DNA from: Rhizobium tumorigenes
Lineage (GTDB): Bacteria > Pseudomonadota > Alphaproteobacteria > Rhizobiales > Rhizobiaceae
Direction of reading: 5' to 3'
Assembly (NCBI RefSeq): GCF_003240565.2
Contig: NZ_CP117255.1
Location: 868,001 to 932,000 of the forward strand
Length of the DNA stretch: 64,000 nt
The translations under genes were made by a program, and so were the position numbers. Shown piece by piece: positions 19,463 through 27,639 of the stretch (position 1 is its first letter; each line of letters starts with the position of its first letter). The notes under the pieces were generated by a model. It searched no databases and was not told where the DNA came from. It saw only the letters and a list, made by a program, of their open reading frames with translations.

Positions 19463-19717
19463 CGCTCTGTCCTGCTCGTGGTCGTCCTGCGCCTGGCCAT
19501 CGGCTTGCCGCTCTCGATTTGCGGCCTGCCGGGTTAAAACGGCTTTAAGGCTGCCCGGGAAGGCGCGGGTTTTCGAGGGTATTGCCTTGCGGGGTTAACG
19601 GGCGGTTGCAGCCAGACGACTGTGACGGTCCCGTGAAATTGCCGCATCCCCCTTGTTTTCAGGCGGGCAGGCGGGTAAAGACCGCCAACTTTTGACGTAA
19701 AACGAAGGATTTAAACC

Positions 19718-20140
19718 ATGGCCACTGAACGCACCTTTTCGATGATCAAGCCTGATGCAACCAAGCGCAACCTGACCGGCGCGATCACAAAGATTCTCGA
19801 AGATGCCGGCCTCAAGGTCGTTGCTTCCAAGCGCGTCTGGATGAGCAAGCGCGAGGCCGAAGGCTTTTACGCCGTGCACAAGGATCGTCCTTTCTTCGGC
19901 GAACTCGTTGACTCCATGACATCTGGCCCGACGGTCGTTCAGGTTCTCGAAGGCGAAGGCGCCATCCTCAAGAACCGCGAAGTCATGGGCGCAACCAACC
20001 CGGCTAACGCTGCCGAAGGCACGATCCGCAAGCTGCACGCCCTGTCGATCGGCGAGAACTCGGTTCACGGTTCGGACGCTCCCGAAACCGCTGCCGAAGA
20101 AATCGCTTACTGGTTCTCCGGCACCGAAATCGTCGGCTGA
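19718..20140 (+). CDS. ndk: Nucleoside diphosphate kinase
   Basis: Ndk transfers the gamma phosphate of ATP to other nucleoside diphosphates through a phosphohistidine. The 140-residue protein has the family length and the active-site His117 in [16 protein letters not shown], plus [11 protein letters not shown] at the start. The ATG follows GAAGGAT with 8-9 bp spacing. It is a single-gene unit: divergent from the GGDEF gene on its left and closed by a clear intrinsic terminator at 20186-20215. Confidence 0.97.
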   Translation: MATERTFSMIKPDATKRNLTGAITKILEDAGLKVVASKRVWMSKREAEGFYAVHKDRPFFGELVDSMTSGPTVVQVLEGEGAILKNREVMGATNPANAAEGTIRKLHALSIGENSVHGSDAPETAAEEIAYWFSGTEIVG

Positions 20141-20185
20141 ATCAAGCTCTCGGCATCTTTGCCGAAGCCATTGAAGTAATTGTCG

Positions 20186-20215
20186 AAAGCCGGGTCGTTC
20201 GCGTCCCGGCTTTTT
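20186..20215 (+). terminator. Intrinsic terminator of ndk
   Basis: AAAGCCGGG (20186-20194) pairs with CCCGGCTTT (20205-20213) around a 10-base loop, followed by a run of Ts. It lies 45 bp after the ndk stop. Its left flank also has As, so it could serve the convergent lipoprotein gene on the minus strand. Confidence 0.88.
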
Positions 20216-20226
20216 CGTGCCTGCGA

Positions 20227-20733
20227 TCAGCCGGCGGGGCATTTTTCAGGCGAGAAGTCGATGCTGCCATCCGGCCTTACCAGGTCCGGATTGACGGTAT
20301 AGCCGGGCCCTACGACCAGCGGCTTGGCCGTCAGGATCGATTGATCGACATCCGATGTGACCTGCGTCTTGATGGTCTGGAATGTTTTGCCGTCGCCATC
20401 CACCAGCCGGATGTTAACGGCATAGGGCCGATCCTTGCGGACGCAGTGGACGGCGGGGCTTTGCAGCGTGATCTTGTCCCAGAGCGGAAAGATCTTCTCC
20501 CTCACCACCAGCGGATCGCCACCCATCGGGTTTTCAAATTCGGCAATGGCAAAGCTGCCCTCCGGGATATCAGCCTTCAGCGCAAGATTGACGAGGTAGG
20601 TCGCAGTCGAGACGCGGTAGTTGAAGATGAAGTGACGGCCGTTCAGTTCGGTCGGACCGTCGGTGTCCTGCCGCTGGCAACCACCCACCGCCAGCAGTGC
20701 CATGATGACTGCGAATATCTCTCTGGTTCTCAC
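20227..20733 (-). CDS. Unknown exported lipoprotein
   Basis: I do not recognise this 168-residue protein. It has a lipoprotein signal peptide (VRTREIFAVIMALLAVGGC, lipobox AVGGC, Cys19) and a mature part that looks like an all-beta domain, with two further cysteines (around 97 and 165) that could form a disulfide. The start is a GTG at 20733 preceded by the strong ribosome-binding sequence GGAGGT, and it overlaps the stop of the CGNR regulator gene by 4 bp (GTGA). It is therefore translationally coupled to that regulator. No membrane helices follow the signal. A role in the periplasm linked to the neighbouring permease is possible but only inferred. Confidence 0.75.
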   Translation of the reverse strand: MRTREIFAVIMALLAVGGCQRQDTDGPTELNGRHFIFNYRVSTATYLVNLALKADIPEGSFAIAEFENPMGGDPLVVREKIFPLWDKITLQSPAVHCVRKDRPYAVNIRLVDGDGKTFQTIKTQVTSDVDQSILTAKPLVVGPGYTVNPDLVRPDGSIDFSPEKCPAG

Positions 20734-21281
20734 GACGGCACCTCCTGCTTCTTGCGCCTGTAGTGCCGGCTTGCCTTTACCCGGTTGCCGCAGACGGCCA
20801 TGTCGCACCAGCTGCGCCTGCGGTTCTTGCTGCGATCGACAAACAGCCAGCCGCAATTGCCGCAGATTTTCATGCGGTCCTGTTCCGGGGTCGCGAGAAG
20901 CCGCAGCGTCGAATGGACGGTGGCGCTGGCGAGACCGTCCGGCGTGGCGGCATTGCGCAAACATGTGGCCATGGCCGCGAGCAGATCGGCCAGCAGCGCA
21001 TCCGACGTCGTCCCCAGCACCAGCGCCCGGAAATGGCCGTCGATCGCTTCCCGCAGATGCAGGAATGCGGTGGCCTCCGAGGGTCTCAGCGGCTTGATGT
21101 CGCCGAACAGGGCCCGTTCCGCGCAAAATTGCGCAGCCGCAGGCGCAAAGTCGTCGAGGTATGCCGGTGTCGCAAAGCGGTCGATGCTGCGTGTCTCGTC
21201 GTGTCGCAGGATGACGCTGTTGGCGACATCGAGCGCAAGCGCGCCACCGGAAAAGCGATGTGGGGTCCAGGAAAAGCTCAT
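20730..21281 (-). CDS. CGNR zinc-finger regulator with ABATE domain
   Basis: The 183-residue protein is a stress- or ligand-responsive transcription regulator by family. It has the N-terminal ABATE domain (GGALALDVANSVILRHDETRS onwards, about 12-130) and a C-terminal zinc finger (about 138-175) with cysteines in ICGNCGWLFVD and WCDMAVCGNRVKASRHYRRKK, including the name-giving CGNR. The basic tail fits DNA binding. It is transcribed away from the LivH-like permease, with a 65-bp intergenic region holding a 30-bp near-perfect palindrome. The downstream lipoprotein gene overlaps its end. Confidence 0.88.
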   Translation of the reverse strand: MSFSWTPHRFSGGALALDVANSVILRHDETRSIDRFATPAYLDDFAPAAAQFCAERALFGDIKPLRPSEATAFLHLREAIDGHFRALVLGTTSDALLADLLAAMATCLRNAATPDGLASATVHSTLRLLATPEQDRMKICGNCGWLFVDRSKNRRRSWCDMAVCGNRVKASRHYRRKKQEVPS

Positions 21282-21291
21282 GCGAGAAATT

Positions 21292-21321
21292 ATAACTGGT
21301 AAAAGCTATTTTGCCAGTTAT
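21292..21321. promoter_or_regulatory. Palindromic operator candidate between the CGNR regulator and permease genes
   Basis: Arms ATAACTGGTAAAA (21292-21304) and TTTTGCCAGTTAT (21309-21321) are reverse complements with one mismatch, around a 4-base GCTA centre. The 30-bp palindrome fills nearly half of the 65-bp gap between the divergent CGNR gene and the permease gene. It is A/T-rich, unlike the flanking coding DNA. The most economical reading is a binding site for a dimeric regulator, probably the CGNR protein itself, controlling both genes. Confidence 0.65.
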
Positions 21322-21346
21322 TCTTTGTATCGTGGGGAGGGGCGGC

Positions 21347-22243
21347 ATGGCCTATCTGTTTCAGCAACTGGCGAACGCAGTGCCGCTTGCAGCACTCTAT
21401 GCTGCCCTGGCTTTCGGCTATGCCATTGCCTTCGGTGTCACCAGGCGGCCCGATATCACCTATGGTGCGCTGTTCGCCTTTGCCGGCCAGATGTTGCTGC
21501 TGTTCAGCGATGTCGGCTACAACAGGCTCATCCTCGTTCTGCCTGCAGCGCTGGCATTCGGGGCGGTACTTGCCTCCGCCTACACGCTCGGCGCGGGTCT
21601 GCTCATTGGTCGCTCTGTCATCCAGCCGCTGGCGAAGACATCGCCGAACACGGTGATCGTCGCCGCCTTCGGTGTCCTGATCGTGCTGATGGAGACTGCG
21701 TCGCTGGCGATGGGCAGCCGGCCGCGCTGGCTGCCGCCGTTCCTCAATGCACCGGTGGTGCTCTGGAACGACATCAGCTTCCCGGTGACGCTGACGGAAA
21801 TCCAGCTGCTGGACACGGTCCTCATGTCAGCGATCGTCCTCGGCGGCGCGGCGGTGCTGCGCTATACCGCCTGGGCGCGCATCTGGCGCGCCGTCAATGA
21901 GGAGCCGCTGGCCGCCGAACTTTGCGGCCTGTCGACCAGCCGGGTCTTTCTCACGGCCTATGGCAGCGCAACTCTGATTGCCACGGTCTGCGGGCTGCTG
22001 TCGACGTCCTACTACGGCACCATGGATTTCGGCGCCGGGATGATGTTCGGATTGAAGGTGCTTTTGATCGCTTCGGTCGGCGGTTACGGCAATCCGCTGA
22101 AATCGGCGGGCGGCGCAGCGGCGCTGGCATTTGCGGAGACGCTGTGGAGCGCCTACGGGCCGCTGCTCTGGCGCGATCTCATGGTGTTCACGCTGCTGGT
22201 TGTTTTGCTCGTCAGCAGCCGGCGGGAGCGGGTCATTCCCTGA
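21347..22243 (+). CDS. Orphan LivH-like branched-chain amino-acid ABC permease
   Basis: The 298-residue inner-membrane protein resembles LivH-type permeases (Pfam BPD_transp_2): about eight hydrophobic segments, the N-terminal stretch LANAVPLAALYAALAFGYAI, and the cytoplasmic loop WRAVNEEPLAAELCGLSTSRV that normally docks the ATPase. Usual partners (second permease LivM, ATPases LivG/LivF, binding protein) are absent on both sides. The start at 21347 was chosen for GGGGAGGGGCGGC just upstream; an in-frame ATG at 21311 lies within the intergenic palindrome. It converges on moaE with 3 bp between stops. Its substrate is unknown. Confidence 0.82.
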   Translation: MAYLFQQLANAVPLAALYAALAFGYAIAFGVTRRPDITYGALFAFAGQMLLLFSDVGYNRLILVLPAALAFGAVLASAYTLGAGLLIGRSVIQPLAKTSPNTVIVAAFGVLIVLMETASLAMGSRPRWLPPFLNAPVVLWNDISFPVTLTEIQLLDTVLMSAIVLGGAAVLRYTAWARIWRAVNEEPLAAELCGLSTSRVFLTAYGSATLIATVCGLLSTSYYGTMDFGAGMMFGLKVLLIASVGGYGNPLKSAGGAAALAFAETLWSAYGPLLWRDLMVFTLLVVLLVSSRRERVIP

Positions 22244-22246
22244 GCG

Positions 22247-22729
22247 TCACCTGTCTGCCGTCCATCTCGTCCGCGCCGCATCGTCCGCATCGCGAGCCGC
22301 CACCCAGTCTCCGGCCTTGCCGTCGGCTGCATGTTCCTTTTTCCAGAAGGGGGCCGCCGTCTTCAGGAAATCCATGACGAAGTTGGCGCCGTCGAAGGCG
22401 GCCTGCCGATGGCTTGAGGCGGCGACGACAAGCACGATGTTTTCGCCGGGCAGGATGCGGCCGAAGCGGTGGATGGCCGTCAGGCCGCGCAGTTGGAAGC
22501 GTTGAATGGCAGCGGTGGCGATTCGCTCCATCTCGGCCTCGGCCATGCCAGGATAATGTTCGAGTTCCAGCGCCGCGAGACTGGCACCTTCGTCCCGGCA
22601 GAGGCCAGAGAAGGTGACGACGGCGCCGATCTCGTGGCGTCCTTGCGACAGCTTCGCCACCTCCGCCTGCAGGTCGAAATCGTCACGCTGGACGCGGATC
22701 GTTGGCAGAATGGGTGGAACGTCGCCCAT
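22247..22729 (-). CDS. moaE: Molybdopterin synthase catalytic subunit
   Basis: MoaE, with two MoaD chains, puts the dithiolene sulfurs into precursor Z to make molybdopterin. The 160-residue protein has the family motifs GAVVTFSGLCRDEG, LELEHYPGMAE, IHRFGRILPGE and VAASSHRQAAFDG, and the C-terminal KTAAPFWKKE with the catalytic lysines. It starts 5 bp after the moaD stop. The C-terminal 20 residues are a longer tail than in E. coli MoaE. Confidence 0.94.
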   Translation of the reverse strand: MGDVPPILPTIRVQRDDFDLQAEVAKLSQGRHEIGAVVTFSGLCRDEGASLAALELEHYPGMAEAEMERIATAAIQRFQLRGLTAIHRFGRILPGENIVLVVAASSHRQAAFDGANFVMDFLKTAAPFWKKEHAADGKAGDWVAARDADDAARTRWTADR

Positions 22730-22734
22730 CCCCG

Positions 22735-22989
22735 TCAGCCGCCTGTCATCGGCGGAAACAATGCAATCTCCCGCGCGCCGACGATGCTCTCGTCATGCTC
22801 GACATGTTCCATATTCACGGCAATTCGGATGGCATCCGGAAATTCCAATGCCATCTCGTACTCTTCGCCTAGCGTCTTCAAATGATTGAGGAGATCGGCA
22901 CCGGTAATCACAGCGGCCGGAAGAACCAGTTCGTCCTCGCCACGGCCGATCCGCTCGCGCACCCAGGCGAAATAGACGAGTTTGGTCAT
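22735..22989 (-). CDS. moaD: Molybdopterin synthase sulfur carrier subunit
   Basis: MoaD is a ubiquitin-fold protein that carries the sulfur as a C-terminal thiocarboxylate. The 84-residue protein starts MTKLVYFAWVRERIGRGEDE and ends in the required Gly-Gly (PPMTGG). The start at 22989 overlaps the pgsA stop by 4 bp (ATGA), and this short product, not the longer open frame extending into pgsA, matches MoaD. pgsA, moaD and moaE form a coupled group. Confidence 0.94.
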   Translation of the reverse strand: MTKLVYFAWVRERIGRGEDELVLPAAVITGADLLNHLKTLGEEYEMALEFPDAIRIAVNMEHVEHDESIVGAREIALFPPMTGG

Positions 22990-23582
22990 CCCTCGTCGTC
23001 CACGATGTGCTTCAGGCCGACACGGAAATAGTCGTAGCCGGAATAGATCGTCAGGATCGCCGAAATCCACAGCAACGCTATGCCGATCTCCGTCGTGTGC
23101 GGCAGGATTTCCTCGCCGGCGGGGCCCGCCAGCAGGAAGGCGATGGCCACCATCTGCGCCGTCGTCTTCCATTTGGCGATACGCGTCACCGGCACGCTGA
23201 TGCTGACCTTCAATTGCGCCAGATATTCACGCAGTCCCGACACCAGAATTTCGCGGCAGAGGATGATGATCGCCGCCCACAGCGACCAGCCGGCAATCGT
23301 CTGGTCGGCTGCGACCAGCAGCAGGATCGAGGCGATCAGCAGCTTGTCGGCGATGGGATCGAGCATGCGGCCGATATTCGATGTCTGGTTCCATATGCGG
23401 GCGAGATACCCGTCGAGGAAATCGGTAATCGAGGCGATGATGAAGATCCACAGGGCGACCCAGCGCGCCGTGTTGCTGATCGAAAGCTTTCCCTCGACGA
23501 AAAAGCAGATGACGATGAGCGGCACAGCGAGGATGCGTCCGTAGGTGAGGAGATTCGGAATGTTATATGCGCGCGATGCCAT
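22986..23582 (-). CDS. pgsA: CDP-diacylglycerol--glycerol-3-phosphate phosphatidyltransferase
   Basis: PgsA makes phosphatidylglycerol phosphate, the first committed step to phosphatidylglycerol and cardiolipin, in the inner membrane. From ATG 23582 (MASRAYNIPNLLTYGR) the protein is 198 residues. It contains the CDP-alcohol phosphotransferase signature DGYLARIWNQTSNIGRMLDP followed by IAD, with all the aspartates and the Gly/Arg in place, and about five hydrophobic segments. An upstream ATG at 23624 would add 14 residues not typical of the family; neither start has a strong ribosome-binding site. It lies downstream of uvrC, as in many proteobacteria. Confidence 0.93.
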   Translation of the reverse strand: MASRAYNIPNLLTYGRILAVPLIVICFFVEGKLSISNTARWVALWIFIIASITDFLDGYLARIWNQTSNIGRMLDPIADKLLIASILLLVAADQTIAGWSLWAAIIILCREILVSGLREYLAQLKVSISVPVTRIAKWKTTAQMVAIAFLLAGPAGEEILPHTTEIGIALLWISAILTIYSGYDYFRVGLKHIVDDEG

Positions 23583-23692
23583 GAAAATCGTTTCGTTGGA
23601 GCGTCCGGGTAGAATGACGGTCATTGCTCTATAGCGTCAATATTGTTTCAGTTTTTCCGCCGTCATTGCGTAGAATTTGCGACCTGCCGCTT

Positions 23693-25732
23693 TTATTTCG
23701 CGGCGTCGTCGTGAAAGTGATTGTAGACGATCTTCGCCACGGTCTCGGAAATCCCCTCGACGGCAAGCAGATCGGTGTAGCCGGCCCGCGAAACGGCCTT
23801 TGCCGTCCCGAAGTGCTGCAGCAGTGCGCGTTTGCGGGAAGGGCCGATGCCGCCGATTTCGTCGAGCGGATTCTTGACGAACTCTTTCTTGCGGCGTGCC
23901 CGGTGCGATCCGATGGCAAACCGGTGCGCCTCGTCGCGCAGGCGCTGAATGAAATAGAGAACCGGGTCGCGCGGAGGGAGGGTGAAGTTGTCACCGGACG
24001 GCGGAAAGAATCGTTCTCTGCCCGCCTCGCGGTCAACGCCCTTGGCGACGCCGATGGCAATGACGCTATCGGTGATGCCGAGTTCGTCGAGAATCGCCCG
24101 CACAGCCGTCATCTGTCCCTGGCCGCCGTCGATCAGGATGATGTCCGGCCACGCCGGAAAGGGCAGGTCGACCGCATCCTCGCTCTGCGCCTTGGTCCGG
24201 TCCGGCAGGCCTTCCTCTTTCAACAGGCGCGAAAAACGCCGCATCATCACTTCGCGCATCATGCCAAAATCGTCGCCGGGCGTGATCTCCGTCGATTTGA
24301 TGTTGAACTTGCGGTACTGGCTTTTGACAAAACCTTCCGGTCCGGCAACGACCATGCCGCCAACGGCATTGGTGCCCATGATGTGCGAGTTGTCGTAGAT
24401 CTCGATGCGCTGCGGCACATAGGGAAGCTTGAAGGTCTCCTTGAAGCCTTCGAGAAGCCGCGACTGCGAGGCGGTCTCGGCCAGCTTGCGGCCATGCGCC
24501 TCGCGGGCATTGCCGACGACGTGGTCGACCAGGTCCTTCTTCTCGCCGCGCTGCGGCACCAGGATGGCAATCTTGTAGCCGGCCTTTTCCGACAGCGCCG
24601 CCGCCAGGAGCTCGATTTCCTCGACCGTCTCCGACAGCAGGATCTGGCGCGGCACCGGCTTGTCGTCGTAAAACTGCGCCAGGAACGAATTCAGTACTTC
24701 GGCACCTGAGAGCGATGGGTCGGCGCGCGGAAAATAGGCCCGGTTGCCCCAGTTCTGGCCGGTGCGGAAGAAGAACACCTGGATGCAGGATATGCCGCCC
24801 TCGTGGTGGATGGCGAAGATGTCCGCTTCCTCGACGCCGGCCGGGTTGATGCCCTGATGGCTCTGCACATGCGACAAAGCCGAAAGCCGATCGCGATATA
24901 CGGCGGCGCTTTCGAAATCGAGGTTCTCGGCCGCCACGTTCATCGCATCGGCAATGTGCGATTTGACGTTCTGGCTTTTGCCCGACAGAAAATCCTTGGC
25001 TTCCTGCACCAGTTCGCCATAGCCGTCGTCGCTGACTTCGTGGGTGCAGGGGGCGGAACAGCGCTTGATCTGGTGCAGCAGGCAGGGCCGGGTACGCGTC
25101 TCGAAGACGCTGTCCGTACAGGTGCGGATCAGAAAAGCGCGCTGCAGCGAGTTGATCGTCCGCCCCACGGCACTGGCCGAGGCAAAGGGGCCGAAATAGG
25201 CGCCCTTACGACTGCGCGCGCCACGATGCTTGAAAATGGCGGGTGCCCGATGATCACCGGTAATCAGGATATAGGGAAAGGATTTGTCATCGCGCAGCAG
25301 CACGTTGTAGCGCGGCCGCAGCCGCTTGATGAGGTTGGCCTCCAGCAGCAGCGCTTCGGTTTCGGTGCGGGTCGTGACGAACTCCATGTTCGCCGTCTCG
25401 CGGATCATCTTGGCGATCCGGTTCGAGTGGCCGCGACCGAGAGCGTAGTTGCTGACGCGCTTCTTCAGGCTGCGGGCCTTGCCGACATAGAGCACGTCGC
25501 CCGCCTCGTTGAACATGCGATAGACGCCCGGCGCATTCGGCAGCCGCTTGACGAACTCGCCGATGAGTTCGGCGCCCTTCAGCCCGGTCTCGTTCTTTCC
25601 GCCTTCGTTCCAGTCGACGGCAACAGTCAGGGCAGGGACGGCGATGCCGCCGCCCTCTACCTCGATGTCGTCGTCGGTATCGTCCGATTCGTCGTAGAGA
25701 ACGCCGCCCTCGGGCAGCTTTCTGGCATTCAT
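23693..25732 (-). CDS. uvrC: UvrABC nucleotide-excision repair subunit C
   Basis: UvrC makes the two incisions around bulky DNA lesions. The 679-residue protein has a rhizobial N-terminal extension (about 1-65, acidic, with [16 protein letters not shown]), then the GIY-YIG nuclease domain ([19 protein letters not shown]), the UVR motif region, the RNase H-like domain ([34 protein letters not shown]) and the C-terminal helix-hairpin-helix pair ([20 protein letters not shown]). Its ATG overlaps the stop of the upstream SDR gene (ATGA), so the two are coupled. pgsA follows after about 110 bp. Confidence 0.96.
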   Translation of the reverse strand: MNARKLPEGGVLYDESDDTDDDIEVEGGGIAVPALTVAVDWNEGGKNETGLKGAELIGEFVKRLPNAPGVYRMFNEAGDVLYVGKARSLKKRVSNYALGRGHSNRIAKMIRETANMEFVTTRTETEALLLEANLIKRLRPRYNVLLRDDKSFPYILITGDHRAPAIFKHRGARSRKGAYFGPFASASAVGRTINSLQRAFLIRTCTDSVFETRTRPCLLHQIKRCSAPCTHEVSDDGYGELVQEAKDFLSGKSQNVKSHIADAMNVAAENLDFESAAVYRDRLSALSHVQSHQGINPAGVEEADIFAIHHEGGISCIQVFFFRTGQNWGNRAYFPRADPSLSGAEVLNSFLAQFYDDKPVPRQILLSETVEEIELLAAALSEKAGYKIAILVPQRGEKKDLVDHVVGNAREAHGRKLAETASQSRLLEGFKETFKLPYVPQRIEIYDNSHIMGTNAVGGMVVAGPEGFVKSQYRKFNIKSTEITPGDDFGMMREVMMRRFSRLLKEEGLPDRTKAQSEDAVDLPFPAWPDIILIDGGQGQMTAVRAILDELGITDSVIAIGVAKGVDREAGRERFFPPSGDNFTLPPRDPVLYFIQRLRDEAHRFAIGSHRARRKKEFVKNPLDEIGGIGPSRKRALLQHFGTAKAVSRAGYTDLLAVEGISETVAKIVYNHFHDDAAK

Positions 25733-26496
25733 TCAGCGGTCTCCGGCACGTCAGGCGTCTCCCAGGCCAGATGCTGGCCTCCATCCAGGGCAATCATTTG
25801 GCCCGTGATCGAAGGCGTGTCAAAAAGAAAGCGGACCGCCCGGCCGAATTCATCGAGCCCCGGGCCTGCCTTCAGCAGCAGGCCGTCGATCTGCGCCTGG
25901 AAATCCTCCGGCGCCTGCCGGCTGCTGGCAAGTGTCGGGCCCGGCCCGATCGCGTTGACCCTGATTCGCGGCGCAAAAGACTGGGCGAGGGTTTGAGTGG
26001 CCGTCCAGAGCGCCGCCTTGGAAAGCGTGTAGGAATAGAAACGCGGATTGAGAGCCCAGACCCGCTGGTCGATGATATTGACGGTCAGTCCGGGCACACT
26101 CACCGGAAGTTGGCGGGCAAATTCGGCCGCCAGGATGGAGGGTGCCCGGACATGCACCGCGAAATGCGCCTCGAATGCCTCCGCATCGAAGGCGTCAGCC
26201 GTATCCGAGCGGAAGGTCGAGGCATTGTTGATCAGGAGGTCCAGTGGCCCGAGGGCCGAAACCGTCCGTTCGACAAGGCTTGAGACCTCGTTATTATTTT
26301 GCAGGTCGGCCTTGACTGCAATTGCCTTTATGCCACGAAGCCTCAATTCCGCCGCCAAGGCTTCCGCCTCGACCATCGATGTATCTGCGTGAATTGCAAT
26401 ATTGAATCCGTTAGACGCGAGATCCCGGGCCATTGCACTGCCTATCCGGCGGGAAGCGCCGGTGATCAGCGCGGTTCGGAGTTTGTTATCGGTCAA
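25729..26496 (-). CDS. Pteridine-reductase-like SDR (FolM/PTR1 type)
   Basis: The 255-residue protein is a short-chain dehydrogenase/reductase. It has the NADPH-type motif TGASRRIG (12-19), which fits the TGX3RXG signature of pteridine reductases and FolM, the NNAS motif (90-93), and the catalytic Tyr156/Lys160 (YTLSK). The position normally holding the catalytic Ser is Asp143 (VNIIDQRVW), again as in PTR1 and FolM. A dihydrofolate/dihydrobiopterin/dihydromonapterin reductase role is therefore likely, though the substrate is inferred. It is the first gene of the uvrC group and overlaps uvrC by 4 bp. Its promoter should lie in the A/T-rich region shared with the outer-membrane protein gene. 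Confidence 0.82.
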   Translation of the reverse strand: MTDNKLRTALITGASRRIGSAMARDLASNGFNIAIHADTSMVEAEALAAELRLRGIKAIAVKADLQNNNEVSSLVERTVSALGPLDLLINNASTFRSDTADAFDAEAFEAHFAVHVRAPSILAAEFARQLPVSVPGLTVNIIDQRVWALNPRFYSYTLSKAALWTATQTLAQSFAPRIRVNAIGPGPTLASSRQAPEDFQAQIDGLLLKAGPGLDEFGRAVRFLFDTPSITGQMIALDGGQHLAWETPDVPETAE

Positions 26497-26860
26497 AGTG
26501 TCGCCTTTTCACTGCGTTGGTCGGATCAGCACTTATATAGGGAGCCGATAGACCATAGGAAGCCACTCCGATGCAGGGTTGGGCGAGGCGAATGTTCTAG
26601 GTAAATCTTGAGATATATTTGAGTAAAATTAAGTATAGTCTCTTTAATAATTTGTTATGGTTAACGATTGTCCTGTGGCGTTAAAGCAACATCGAATTTC
26701 AGCCATTCGGTTGCCACAATGATTTCACAATTTAGCTCTTCCAAATCCGCAATTGCATTCCAATTTACAGTCATCCGGGAGGGAATATCCAGGAATTGCT
26801 CGGACCGTTCGAACGCTAGGACAGTAGGCGACGGAACGAGATTATTAGGAGAATAAAAGT
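26497..26860. promoter_or_regulatory. 364-bp A/T-rich divergent region upstream of the outer-membrane barrel gene
   Basis: This region is strikingly A/T-rich between about 26600 and 26770 compared with the flanking genes. A possible promoter for the rightward gene is CTTGAG (26607-26612) with a 17-bp spacer to TAAGTA (26630-26635), which would give a leader of over 200 nt; this is a weak match. The ribosome-binding sequence TTAGGAGAA lies just before the barrel-gene ATG. No coding sequence was recognised here. Confidence 0.5.
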
Positions 26861-27493
26861 ATGCGTAACATCATCACGACCCTCATGGCTTCGGCTTTCG
26901 TTATCGGTGGTTTCTCGGCTGCTATGGCTGCCGACGCTGTCGAACAGATTCCTCAGCCTCCCGTCGCTCAGGACGCCCCCCAGGTCAGCAACTGGGCCGG
27001 CTTCTACCTCGGCGCGGCTGGCACCTACAACATGGGCAAGATCAAGGGCCAAGGCGGCAGCGCTGACGCTTTTGGCGGCCAGGTCTACTCGGGCTACAAC
27101 TGGCAGGACGGCCAGATCGTATACGGTGTCGAAGGTGACGTAGGCTACTCCGGTGCCGACAGCACGAAGAACGGCATCACAGGCAAGAACGAAACCAACG
27201 GTTCGGTTCGTGCTCGCCTCGGCTATGACTTCAACCCCTTCATGCTGTACGGCACGGCCGGTGTCGCTGCAGGCCAGAACAAGATGTCCGACGCGACTTC
27301 TTCTGACAAGAAGACGGCTGTCGGTTGGACGGTTGGTGCTGGTGCCGAAACGATGGTTACCAACAACATCTCTGCCCGCCTCGAATATCGCTACACCGAC
27401 TACGGCAAGAAGAACTTCGATCTCGACTCCGGCAGCGTATCGCGCGGCTACGACGAAAATAGCGTCAAGGTCGGTATCGGCTACAAGTTCTAA
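26861..27493 (+). CDS. Small outer-membrane beta-barrel protein (Omp25/Ropb type)
   Basis: The 210-residue protein has a clear signal peptide (about 1-23, ending AAMAAD) and then a mature eight-strand barrel pattern: NWAGFYLGAAGTYNMG, a YSGYNWQDGQIVYGVEGDV turn, RLEYRYTDYG, and a terminal VKVGIGYKF ending in Phe, the signal for outer-membrane insertion. This is the layout of Omp25/Omp31-like immunoreactive porin-family proteins of Brucella and rhizobia. The codon use and the strong AGGAG ribosome-binding site suggest high expression. A strong intrinsic terminator follows 23 bp after the stop. Confidence 0.9.
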   Translation: MRNIITTLMASAFVIGGFSAAMAADAVEQIPQPPVAQDAPQVSNWAGFYLGAAGTYNMGKIKGQGGSADAFGGQVYSGYNWQDGQIVYGVEGDVGYSGADSTKNGITGKNETNGSVRARLGYDFNPFMLYGTAGVAAGQNKMSDATSSDKKTAVGWTVGAGAETMVTNNISARLEYRYTDYGKKNFDLDSGSVSRGYDENSVKVGIGYKF

Positions 27494-27516
27494 GACTTGG
27501 TCTGATGTTACGGAGG

Positions 27517-27543
27517 AAGCCGGGTTCGCCCCGGCTTTTTTTC
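27517..27543 (+). terminator. Intrinsic terminator of the outer-membrane barrel gene
   Basis: AAGCCGGG (27517-27524) pairs with CCCGGCTT (27530-27537) around the 5-base loop TTCGC, followed by a run of seven Ts. It is a textbook Rho-independent terminator. Confidence 0.92.
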
Positions 27544-27639
27544 GTTTCTAGGCCTGTGAGAAGGCAAGGTCGGCAGCGAAACCCTGCCGTTTGCTATCGC
27601 GCCAGCCAATCTTGACCGGGGCGGCGGCGTCAAAACCTC

